This document shows, piece by piece, positions 1 to 10,995 of a stretch of 64,000 nt of DNA. The number at the start of each line of letters is the position of its first letter. Position 1 is the stretch's first letter. The stretch lies in the NCBI GenBank assembly GCA_964019165.1, contig OZ025267.1, positions 20,943,185 through 21,007,184 of the forward strand, read 5' to 3'. The translations under genes were made by a program, and so were the position numbers. The notes below the pieces were generated by a model that worked only from the letters and a program-made list of their open reading frames with translations, ran no database searches and was not told the DNA's origin. The DNA is from Mastigias papua (lineage: Eukaryota; Cnidaria; Scyphozoa; Rhizostomeae; Mastigiidae).

Positions 1-2898
1 CGTGACATAACAATCCTATTGTTTGATCATTCAAATATGCAAGCCTGCTAGATATATCACCTATTATACAAGAATTAATATTGCATTACCTTGAGGCACT
101 ACGACAATATGTGGCCCGTCTGATAATCACTACTTTCTGATTTCATCTAGACATGCCAAGCTGTGAATCTTTGTTATGATCTACTTCTTGTATTATGTCA
201 GATGCATTGTGGTTTGTTCACAAGAGGGAATCTTATCTTTGTTATTTCCATAGTGCACAGTTATTTCTTATCAATAGATATGTCTAGAGCATACATATTA
301 TGCAACAGAGGTCAATACAGTCCATTTTTCAGCTTCTAATTTCCTAGGCGTCCCATTCTACCAAGCAAAGATGTCATTAACTCCCTTAATTTTAATCTAA
401 TCTTTTTGGCCCCAAAAATCGTTCCCAAATTCTTGACTTACCCTTTTCCCGTTGTTATTCCAATCAGCTCTTTACTTATTTGATTTTTTGGGGGGTGAAG
501 CAATCTTCTTTAAACATTATCGTTTTCTATAATTTTTTAAGCACTAGGATTCTTATCATTAAGAAATATAGCAGTTAAGTGGGTTTGTTTACCCACCCTT
601 TCTAGTTCCCTATATTCAAAACCAGAGAGTTTATAAAATGGTGGCATTTAACTTGTAATGATTATTTCAGGAAATTTCAATTTCTTCCTACTTATTGGGA
701 AATTTGAATCTTACTTTTGATGATATTTACCACCCTATAATTATCAATCAGTTAAATATTAATTAACCATTAGACCTAAGGACGTTGACACCTGCAAGTA
801 TTTACTTTATACTCAACAGCCAATCAAATTTTAAGGAAGAGAAACCATTTTGCAAATTTTGCCTTCATATTTTTATATTATTATGTCCCCTGGTCTGTCT
901 TCATTTCCGAGCTCGGAGCATATTATGCTAATTATTATGTAGTATTTCTCTATGTGGCAGGTAGATGTTGTAGACTATTTAAATTGACGCAAGACAGAAA
1001 TGAATGGCACAAGACTGTAGGTCGCGTTGAACAGTGATAACTGCGTATAACGATTCAGAAGTTGTAGTTATATCTTTGTAGCAGGTGGGCGGCAATTTCT
1101 AGACCAGTTCTTTTAACTTATGCCAACAGAGCAAGCCGCTAATATGTACCGACCGCGATCCATTATTACTAGCAATATATGAAGGTTGTTTGCTGTGCGA
1201 GTTCATGACCAGATGTTGTTTTCTATATTTCTTTAGGCTGTTCTTGCTGATCTCAGCACCATCAGAGCGATACCCCTGGTTGTCATGTTTCTGTCGGAGA
1301 AGAGTTTGTATTCTTCTAAATGAATTGAGCCTATCGAGGGAGTAAATACAAAATAGGCATCCATGTTGTCGATGGTCTATTTCGTCGTATGGTGTAGCGT
1401 TATTGAACTTCTGCCATCGTCAAAGACAGCAGCAAAAGTGTATGTTTGGTTTGAGGAATTTTTGAGCTGACATTTGTAAACAGTTGATGGCTTTCAGTTC
1501 TAAAAGCAACCAATTTACTTAATGGAGCCAATTGGAAAACGCAAGGACTGATGTTAGCTGTTCGAATATGACTCTGGAATCACTGACTGCTAAGGGATAC
1601 ATATTTATACGTTTGTAAATAGTATTGAATGATGAAATACGATAAAGTCATTCCTACGTGTAGTTGTAAATCGATTTAATAATATGAAGGGGTTTTATTT
1701 GGGAATCACGTGGTACTTTATTCGCTTCGCTACCCATTGGCGTTGCCAGATAAAATATATTAGTGTGGATTCAACATCAGAAATTTAAAATGGCCACTCC
1801 CTTCAGAAACTTGGAGATCATGGGCAAATTTACGACAAATGTCTATTGCACTAATCCACAATTCTCATATACATGTTCTCACATTTTCATTTACAATGGA
1901 AGTTTTCTACTACTACTAGCCTATAAAAATATCCTGAAGAGCCCCGTTAAATTTTTTCAATCAGAGCTTTTTCGATGCTGATTGTTATGAAACTTCCCAA
2001 ATGATCTTCATACATTGATATAAATACGCATCTTAACGGATTTCAAAGATTTGAAAATCGATCTCATGGATATCTGGGGTGGATACGTTCGCCCTAGTCC
2101 TCGCCGTAGAGATGCCACTGTCGCTACTGACACTATGGACAGTACAAGCCTTCTTTATGTGGCATACGGGTGTAGTCACAAAATTATCATGCTAATGTCC
2201 TCAAAACTAGGCCAACTGGCAACATCAGAGCCAATTTATTTTACTGAATCATAGCTGCCAAGATGTTTCAGGCAACTTGTATATTCTAGAGAATATATGT
2301 TTCCTACTTTGTTGGGAGAATCTCACTAAATAAATAGAAGTCTTATTTTGGAGCCATTTTCCAAGAAATTAAAGTGCAAATTAGGACATCCTCATTGTTT
2401 AGAAAGAAGAAGAACTATTTACTTTTCTTGGTTTATCTCGCACATCATACTCCTCTGAAAACTATTAACATACAATCTAAGAAACTCTGTATTTTGCAAT
2501 GCATAGATGCAAGACAATGTTCCGTCCATAAGAGATACTACATTGCCTAAGCTAGGCACGAGAAGATTTACTGTCCTAGTAAAAATGGATATGATTCTCT
2601 AGTCTACAATACTCGCCAAAAGTCCTTGGGACACTTAGAAACACTGATGCAAAAATCACATTCCTCTATAAGTTGTTATCGTTGCACCATACATGCACTC
2701 CCCTTTCCCCCTAGAACAATGTTGGTTCGTCTATGGGACACTTGAAGTTGGTGTGCACGTGAGATTTTCCCATTATTGCATGTACTTCTCCGAAAAACCT
2801 ACATTGTTTGAGGGAGGAAGGGAATGAGAGTTCTTTATAGAATGCAAAAAGTGCAGCGTCCCAGGACATGTGGCGACTATTGTACCTTCAGGAAAGTG
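1..2898. other. AT-rich stretch without a recognised gene
   Basis: I see no convincing exon, RNA gene or transposon boundary here. The only open frames are short, have no family motif and carry no splice-consistent partner. Single G or T runs occur near 490 but no long tandem repeat. Confidence 0.5.
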
Positions 2899-4184
2899 TG
2901 TCGAGCCAGGGGCGGATCCAGGGTAATGCACAAGCCTTACGTAAGGCAGTCGAATTTCGAGAAAACTGTTCCTAAGTCCCCCCGCAGCATCGTTCGGATC
3001 TTTGTGTACCCCCGTACCTGGTCTCGTCATCACTTTTGTGCTGAGTGCTGAGAACGACTTGAGTGTTCCATATTTGGCTCATCGCTTATTGTGTCTTGAA
3101 TTGCAGCCTGTCAGAACACTATTGTGCTTCGATAGGAGACAATTGTAAGGCGCTCTAAAACGATTGTGATACAGTAGAATCTATTGTGCAGCATAACGAG
3201 TTTGATGTGCTGCACAAACCATTGTCGAGAATTTGAGATGCTGCACAATCATCTGACATTTTAGATAAAAGAAAACAATACTGAGATAAAATCACCAGTA
3301 AGTCGCACTATTGTTAAGTTTTGCTGCACGATTGTCAGGTTCTGCTGCACGATTGTTGGTTGTCGCTGCACAATTGTTTAGCTTGTTCAGATTCAGTGTA
3401 GCTGGCTGCTTCAGACTCAGAGACGCTATTCAACATTTTGATGAGTCAGTTGACATGTCTGAGGCCCTGCATGTCTCTAGGTACAAATGTTGTTCATTCC
3501 CTCGTCGAAGACAATACCGGAAGCATATTTTCAAAGACACTGTTCGTGGATTTCAGAACTGAGGGGCTGATCAATAATTACGTCTCGCTTTGGGGGTAGG
3601 TAGTTCTAAGCGTTTCTCGTAATTCTTCGTAACTGTCTTCATTTTTTAAGCATCAAATGGGAAGAAAATCATTCGTCACACTGTGGAACAAGTAACAGAA
3701 CCAAGAGATTCCGTGCTGATGGGATAAACAGCACAACCGAACAAGGACAGTACAACCTCAAAGATTGGAAGCCCGCTTTGAACGTCATGCTATCGATGAC
3801 GTCGACTTTTGTGCTGAGGAAGGGGATATTTTAGAAATCGGTTATAAAAGTTGAATGCTTGTATTTATTAATATCGATAAGGAACCAGTTTGGACAAACG
3901 AATGACAATGATATATTTTTCATCCATTTTAGACCTCTTTTTACCATTTCTTTGTTTGCACTTACTGTTTTTTCGGATGATGTCTATTCAGGCCTGTGTC
4001 TTTTGTGTGTTTCAAGAGAGAACCACTGAATGAGAAGCAAATAATTTGAACAGCTGAAATATATGTATGATACTGACAAAACTAGGCGTGGCAACCAGCC
4101 AGCTTTGAGCCACGCCCTTGCCTTAAATGTTTCCTATGTTGTGCAGCAGTCAGTTTTATTCCTGGATCCGCCCCTGTGTCGAGC
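2899..4184. mobile_element. hAT-like DNA transposon, non-autonomous, with 8-bp target duplication
   Basis: The element proper is 2907-4176 (1270 bp). It starts CAGGGGCGGATCCAGG and ends with the exact reverse complement. The 8 bp TGTCGAGC is repeated directly outside both ends (2899-2906 and 4177-4184). An 8-bp duplication and a CAGGGGCG-type terminus are typical of the hAT superfamily; the family assignment is inference. No transposase reading frame remains. The inside carries a cluster of subterminal motifs of the form TGCTGCACRATTGT at 3322-3335, 3342-3355 and 3365-3377, with related pieces near 3190, 3220, 3240 and 4141, as expected for transposase-binding repeats. The perfect duplication suggests a fairly recent insertion. 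Confidence 0.85.
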
Positions 4185-4313
4185 ATTATGGAAAACAAAA
4201 TTCACTTCACTTGGCAGCTGTTAGGGTGACTTTAGCGGTTTTTCTCCGTTCACTATGATGTTCTGGCTTCCTATGTCGCAAATTGTTGGAACACAGTGAA
4301 CACAATATCAATG

Positions 4314-7300
4314 TTATCTTGAATTCCAACGATGCCGCTGTGGCTCTAAATTTCTCTGCCACTTTCTGACTCGTTCTGCGAAAGATCAACATTAACCAAG
4401 AATGTAGCTGAGTAAATCATAAAAATATTAGGTCTTTAAATGAATCTTTTATAATTTCATTAAGGCTTCATAAAACAGTGAGTGCCCAAGAAGTAGGATT
4501 AAGGAGAAATTCAGTGGAAATGCGGATTAATATTGCACACTGGAAACCCACAACATACATTAAGCAGCTAGTGATGACGTAAGTTTAAGATAAATAAGTC
4601 AAGCAAGTGACTTTCTAAGTATTCTATATCGATTATGAGAAGCCCCCAGTGCATTTAAATGAGATACACACCTGCAGTAGTTGAAGTTCTGTCCACTTGT
4701 ATCGGGTTGTCCGGTGCTGACCAAACCCATCGATTCTGCATTGAAAATGTTATATATTAATACATCTATGTATCCACAAATTTCGAATTATCACATTAAA
4801 TCATAGTAATTGGAAACTTCCTGTCAAAGAACGGATATTCACACCAAAAGAGAGTGTGAAGAAGGTGTGAAGATGCGTTCAGCCATAGGTTTATAATTGT
4901 TTTGTAATGTTAGTAAAGTGTTTTTGATTTCAACATTTTTCGCGACAATCTTCTTCAGCACGTCAAGTGAGAGTATTAATGAGGATCCTATATTTCATAT
5001 AGCTTCATTTCTACTCTGCCAGCAGGACAAATACAACTCTGACAAAAATTTTGAAGGAGGGTCTTCTTTTTGTCTTGTAACAAATAAAATAGTTTTCGTC
5101 CGCTTTTCAAAGTGGGAAATAAATAGTTTTTTTAGAATGCCGTCTTACGAAGAGTATTGCTGATGATGCAAAGATTGTTGAGAATTTTAATGACAAGTAT
5201 TGTAATTAAGAAATGAGACGCGAATATAATGTCGATTCAATATCATGTTTTACTCACTGCATCTGGATAGTTTTGCACATTATGAATTCGTGGGTGAGGC
5301 TTGTTCATTCTGTACCGTGATAATGGTGCTATCATAGTGTTTTTCATAGGTTCTCTCGGTTGGAATTCTTCCGTGTAACTCGATTTTCCAATTTTAAATT
5401 TACTATAGTCATGCGGTGGTGTGTATTCCCTACAAAAGAATTGAATTGAATTGAATTGAGTGGAATTCAGTTGCAGTGCCCATGTAAGCATTTTTTGCGT
5501 GACAGTTAATCAATTCCAAGACGCACTAGGACTTTCAAGTATTTACCGTGGAACAGGGATGACTTCCTAAAAAGTCAAGAAGAGGCTCTGTGCTGGAAGC
5601 AACTTCTATGAGCCACTCCCATGACCACACCTAATAGTTCATGAAAACTGTTCGAAAATGAATATACCTTTATGCATGAGGAGCATTTGAAATAGAATAA
5701 GTATAAGTTCGTAATAATCGATTGGTTCCTACTACCAAGTTAGGAACTCACCAGATTAGCATAAGATTGTTGGACATGGGATGCACTCCCCCAAAAGCTC
5801 TCCTCCTCTTAATAAATGAAGTTAGGTCCCTGGACCCTTTCCACGTCACAACTGCTATGAAAGCAACTCGATACACAAGTATGTGAATGAAAAGAGGTAC
5901 TTGGCACCTTGATCTACGAGGACGAGCCGTTTTCTATGGCCGACATTTTACTACTTATGGAAATTTGGAATTCCAAAATCGTAGAATATACCAATCTGCT
6001 CTTTTTAGCTAGGGTCATCCTAAGGCCTTCTATTTCCCAAAAAGGACAATTCCAACTTATTGTTCGGCCGTACAAGGTGAAAATTGGGCAGTTCTACTTG
6101 TTTTAATTCTCGTCTTTTCTTGACAAGATTTCGGAAAGTAGACACTTAGCAGAATTGAATCATAGCAAAACCAGTCTTTGGACAATGCGAACTTTTTCAC
6201 TTATGACTGTGCATGTTTTAATTCGCGATTTGGCAGAATCTTCTTACCCTCTTTCAATGCATCTGGTCCAAAATGCTTTTGTGATGTATATCTCAATTGT
6301 ATGTTGAGAAAATGGGCAGCTCTAATTTTCCTAAAGATGAATTCTGAGTTTTAGGCATCAAATTAGGGTGGCAGGAGCATTCTAGGGGCTTTAGCAGAGA
6401 CCTTTGCGTGAATTTACGTATAAGAGATAAACAATTAAGTGATCATTTAGGGCTCAAGTGAATATCATTTGGTATATTTCAATTGGTTTAATTATAGTGC
6501 TACTACTACGTCCCAAGTATCTCTTCCACAGGGAAAGAACGACATTCTTTGGGAAGTAATATACATTTTCAAGAATAATTTTTGTATTATAGGAGAATAT
6601 ATAAATCTTTAGAAGCAAAATATCTGTTATATCTCTGCCTTCATTGTCCAATCGGCTAATTAAGATCAGTGTTTCTGCCACTGATCAGTGTTTCTGCTAG
6701 ATCAAATCATTGTTTCCTAGCAACAATTCAAGCCAACATGGCTGATCCAGCCACTAACTTTATTCTGTCGCACAGCGTAAATTAAGCAAATAATACATAC
6801 CTTTTGCATATCACAACAGGCCATGGAACATATCGGTAGTCATGTTCATATTTTGACTGGTAAATTGACGGGAATGTTGGATACCGAGGATAGGAAGACT
6901 TGTAAAGGGAATCCAATGGTGTCATGCCGGTATGAGACACTCTTTCTCCACGGATGAAGTGGTTTTCTCTTGATGTCAATTTACCTGCAGGACAGCAGGA
7001 AAATAAATCAAAACAGCTCACATTACTAGGAATAAATCACTTTCACTAACCAACAATGTCTGTTGGCTTTAGCTGGTTGTGATTCCAGCTTAATGAAGAA
7101 GTCGACAAGTTGAGTTCTCTTCTAAGTGCTGCATTTTGTTAACAGGCCCTCACTCTATTTATGATCCTACAGCAAACCTAAAATCACTAACAGCTTTAGG
7201 GTTAACACGTGTTTAATATACCCTTCTGTCCAGTTGCGAGTACAAGTGATTTCAGTTGTAATATGACCCTCAAGATATGTGGTATGTATTACAAGCAAGA

Positions 7301-7403
7301 TGTGCTTACCATCCTGTCCAGTGGAATTCCTTGTCAGGAGCGATCTTGAGGATTCTGTCTTTGCCGTTGAAAAACGATTCGCTATCTCACTAGTTTCTTT
7401 CAT
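4314..7403 (-). CDS. Putative axonemal/ciliary small protein, 5 exons, 191 aa
   Basis: I assembled this gene from splice sites and phase. Coding exons on the minus strand are 7403-7310 (ATG), 6984-6801, 5429-5258, 4735-4672 and 4375-4314 (TAA). They total 576 nt, and every junction is GT-AG with matching phase (1, 2, 0, 1). I do not recognise a named family. The protein is basic and rich in Tyr, Pro, Ser and Arg, with motifs such as LYKSSYPRYPTFPSIYQSKY (exon 2), PLSRYRMNKPHPRIHN (exon 3) and a C-terminus ending RVRKWQRNLEPQRHRWNSR. It has no signal peptide or membrane segment. Short repeated Tyr/Pro/Arg motifs of this kind are common in microtubule inner proteins and SAXO-like proteins of cilia, so an axonemal role is inferred. 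The start codon faces the gene at 10996, and an X-box-like site lies 65 bp upstream. Exon order and phase are well supported; function is not. Confidence 0.75.
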
Positions 7404-7468
7404 AACTGCATAAGAGCATTTGGCTTTATTCGCAGGAGTCAGTCTCTGAGTTCCCTGGCCTTTGTTTG

Positions 7469-7482
7469 GTCGCTATGTAAGT
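7469..7482 (-). promoter_or_regulatory. Candidate RFX X-box upstream of the minus-strand gene
   Basis: Read on the minus strand, this is ACTTACATAGCGAC. It matches 13 of 14 positions of RYYNYYATRRNRAC, the X-box consensus bound by RFX/DAF-19 factors at ciliary genes. It ends 65 bp upstream of the ATG at 7403, a usual X-box distance. Match and spacing are seen; RFX binding is inference. Confidence 0.5.
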
Positions 7483-7622
7483 GACAACAACAAAACGAAC
7501 TGACTTAACTGCTCACAAAGAGCGAAGTCCTTTGACCGCAGACAAAGAACTAAAACACTCGGTTTCATTCTTCCGGTTTTTTGCTTGACAATAGCAAAAC
7601 GAAGGACTTGTGAAAGCAGAGA

Positions 7623-10600
7623 GATTGTACCATAGAAATAGTAGGACTAGAATGCTGACAGGGTCACGTGGTGTGGTAGCGCCATGGGCAACCAAAATGG
7701 TACCACCATGAGGGCAGAAAGCAAAGCGCGGGAAATTATAAGGTACTAAATCCTACGGAATAAGTGCATGAATCTACTATCGACCAATGCACTTATACTA
7801 CTTCTTGGAGTTATCTGAAGCTAGAGAAGTATAGAACAGGTATGTAGGCTTGCAACCTTAATTGAGATACAAGGATACAAGTCTCTTACAAGAAATATGT
7901 GTAGAATTGTTAACTTTTAAGGTTGAAATGGCGAAGGCACTCCTGGGCCTAACGCGGCAGAACACCGTTATGCTTCCTAAAATATTTTGTCTGCACCGTT
8001 ATCCTACCTACTGAAGAAATGTTTGATGAATTGCTTATAATTTTGCAACAAAAGCAAAGTTGTGAAGCGATGCGTTTGTTTTGTGATTTTGCGTCATGCT
8101 TCCTAAGATTTTGCGACTACACCACTGCACTCTACGTTAATTTCAGGTTTAGTTTGGAACTCAGCGCGTTCATCTGACTGCTAGAATAATGGTTGTTTCT
8201 TGCTCTGCATTCAACTGTACTAATCGCCGCATTACTGGTGGAATCATTTCATTTCACAGGTACTTGATCGCCAGAAAAGTGAATCATTACTGTAAAGTTG
8301 TAAAGACTTGTGGATGTTCAACCCATAATACTTGAATAGAATAAAATTGCAGAAAGACAAATTAGACCATAATTATTGAAGTTTCCCATATTATCTATGA
8401 AGTCATGAAATACTTGAGATTTGTATAGTCATGAAAGCAGTGATGGGGGAGCACAGGGGGTACATGCCTCTTTCAAACATTTGTATGTAGAGTTTCCATT
8501 TTCAGCTTACATAGTTTGCCCTCTTTTCTTGTAAGGGTGCCCTTGAATACATGTACCTCCCCCCAATTTTTTATTGCTTCCTATGTCCCTCTGTAATATA
8601 TGTAGGAGAAATGAGAATGTTTTGTTTGTAAATATTAGTAAGAAGTGATAATATTGATAATTTTCTAGCAATGTTTTAGTTGACACAGCAGCCTTTAATG
8701 AGTTGTAATATATGAAATAATTTTGATTACAGGTTTCCCCTACATAACGCAAATCTTTTGAAGAAGTGGCTTTTTGCAGTGAAGAGAGATAACTTCTCTC
8801 CCTCTAAGAATTCTTTTTTGTGCAGCAAGCATTTCTTGGATGCTGATTTTAATTACTCATCTAACCTGCCTCATTCTGAATCATTGATGAAAAGATACTT
8901 GAAAAAGGATGCAATTCCATCAGTAAAATGGCAGAACCATAAAATGAAAGTAAATGTTGCCACACAGCTATTTAGTCATTCTGTTGCAGCAGCAATAACT
9001 TTCTTGAGAAATATAAAGCTAAAAGGATTTGAAAATAGCAAGCCAACTAGTGACTTCATTCTATTAATGAATGATTTGTTTGATGTGCTGAATTCCAAAA
9101 GCAAATTTGGTAAGCACAGAAAACAGCCAATAAACAGCAACAATTTCAATGACATTCAAACCATTCTGTGTGATACTGTAGCATTTCTAAAATCTTTGAA
9201 GGATACAAATGATTTGCCTTTGATCCAAGGCCCACGGAAACTTTTCTGATTGGGTTTTGTGTCTCATCACATTCCATTCTTACAATAAGCAAAAATCTAC
9301 TTGAAAGGGAAGAGTCACCATTTGAATATATATTAGCATATAGATTTTCACAAGATGCCATTGAGATGTTTTTCTCCAAAATTTGCAGTCGCTTTGGATG
9401 GAATAATAACCCAACAGCTCTTCAATTCAAATATGCTTTGCGGTCACTGCTACTGAAAAACAAAATTGAGTCACCAAGTATTGCAAACTGTGTGTTGTTA
9501 TCAGATCAATAAAATAGCCCCACAAGTAGTGGAAAGATAGATCCATTTGTTTCACATCTTTTGTTACCATCTAATGTATGGTGTGCTGATGTGCTATACT
9601 ATATTTCTGGCTATGTTGCCAAGAAACTATTGGAATCAATTCATTGTCCTGAATGTGTTGCAGCATTCTATGATAATTCAGGCACATCTGTTGGTCATGA
9701 TTATCTCAATTCAAAGTCTCTCTTGTCTTGCAAACGGTATGGGAATTTGATTTCGCCTTCTGATTCACTTTACAGAGTAGTGACTTGTGTAGACAAACTA
9801 GCTAGGAAGTCATTATGTAAATGGTCTTCTTTTACAAACCAAGACAAGCTAGCCATTACCATGTCAGTGCTGGAAGAAACCAGAAACACACTGTTTTCTT
9901 CTATTCAAGACCATTCGAAAGAGAATCATATTCTTGACAGTGAAATGCGAGATGACCACATCACAGTCATCATCAAGGAGATAGTGAACCACTATCTAAA
10001 GTTGTTCTTTCATCAATTCTGCCGTGTATACACAGAAAGAATAATCAAGCGCAACTTGCCATCTAGAAGGAACAAACTAACTAAAACGATTCTATTTTAC
10101 AATGAGTAAAATCCTATGTATTCATTGAGGTAACACAGAGTACTGGGCGGGGGTGAAATAGCCTGGTTTGCAAGTGAAGGTGGAGGAACTGCCACCTACA
10201 TAGGATATACCATCATCAAAAACTACAGTTACTACGATAATAATAATGATGCCCTTCGTACATGCATATAAGTACTTTTGCTTGACTAGCAGAATTTAGT
10301 AACTACTTCCACTTTCATAATATGAATTCATAGTTGCAAGATACTTTGCTGTCAAGCACTCTGGTCTTTTTGTAGCTATTTCTGCAGTTATTGTATTGCA
10401 CAGACTCAAAACAAAAGATATTTTTATAACCGGTATCTAGGAAGTTTGCAACTTTAACAAATGGCCTGGTAGTCGATAAAAAAAGCTGAATACCTCTGGA
10501 TCAACATACAGAAATAGCCTCTAGTGCTGTATGGCTTCACTCGGCAAACCGAGTAATTTTGATATTTCAAGCTAAATTCAATGAAAAGAAAAGTAAAGTA

Positions 10601-10809
10601 TTACCTTTCATGCTTTTGTGAGGTCACGATATCCATATAGTGATTATTCTGCGGCAACATGGAACATTTTGCAGTGAGCGAACCGCTGCTTCGTATATAG
10701 CTTTTTGCCCTTACATTTCCGCCATCTTACCTCTACATGCGTCTACCATCCAATTCATTCAAGAACAATAGACCGCGCATTCTAGTCCTACTATTTCTAT
10801 GGATTGTAC
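7623..10809 (+). mobile_element. P-superfamily (THAP9-like) DNA transposon with 25-bp TIRs and 8-bp target duplication
   Basis: The element is 7631-10801 (3171 bp). Its first 25 bp, beginning CATAGAAATAGTAGGACTAG, recur as an exact inverted repeat at 10777-10801. The octamer GATTGTAC is duplicated immediately outside (7623-7630 and 10802-10809). P elements make 8-bp duplications and start with CA, so ends and cargo agree: the inside encodes a broken THAP-domain transposase. The insertion lies between the start codons of two divergent genes. Perfect TIRs and duplication indicate recent movement, probably driven in trans because the internal transposase is defective. Confidence 0.95.
8189..10109 (+). 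pseudogene. Internally deleted P-element/THAP9-like transposase
   Basis: Exon 1 is 8189-8259 (ATG) and exon 2 starts at 8733. Together they rebuild a C2CH THAP DNA-binding domain: Cys5 and Cys10 in exon 1, HR|FP across the splice, a conserved Trp (KKWLFAVKRD), then FLCSKHF. The frame runs on through FLRNIKLKGF and FDVLNSKSKFG, similar to the middle-to-C-terminal part of THAP9-type transposases, and stops at 9247-9249. Coding resemblance continues in another frame from about 9243, including FGWNNNPTALQFKYALRSLL, is cut by TAA at 9510-9512, and then stays open to TAA at 10107-10109 (YYISGYVAKKLLESIHCPEC and following). One frameshift and one nonsense codon are therefore visible. The RNase H-like catalytic core expected between the THAP domain and the FDVLNS region is missing, so the element cannot move itself. 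Confidence 0.9.
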
Positions 10810-10815
10810 TATGCT

Positions 10816-10829
10816 GTTGCTATGGTGAA
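10816..10829 (+). promoter_or_regulatory. Candidate RFX X-box upstream of the plus-strand gene
   Basis: GTTGCTATGGTGAA matches RYYNYYATRRNRAC at 13 of 14 positions. It lies 166 bp upstream of the ATG at 10996 and only 6 bp beyond the P-element target duplication. Pairing with the similar site at 7469-7482 supports a ciliary bidirectional promoter. RFX use is inference. Confidence 0.5.
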
Positions 10830-10995
10830 TTCACAAAAGAGCATCAACTAACAGAAGTGTACAACATTCCTCACCAATAGTACCTCTGGTGTTCCTGTAT
10901 ATTACGGTGTTTGGAAGTGAGCTACTAGCAGCAGTCGGATTTTACCGTAGGAAAGTAGAAGTAGAGTGGTGGCAAGTGACATTATACTAATTTTC

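Noticed and set aside
4207..4392. 61-aa minus-strand frame
   Set aside because: Shadow of the last exon of the five-exon gene in another frame.
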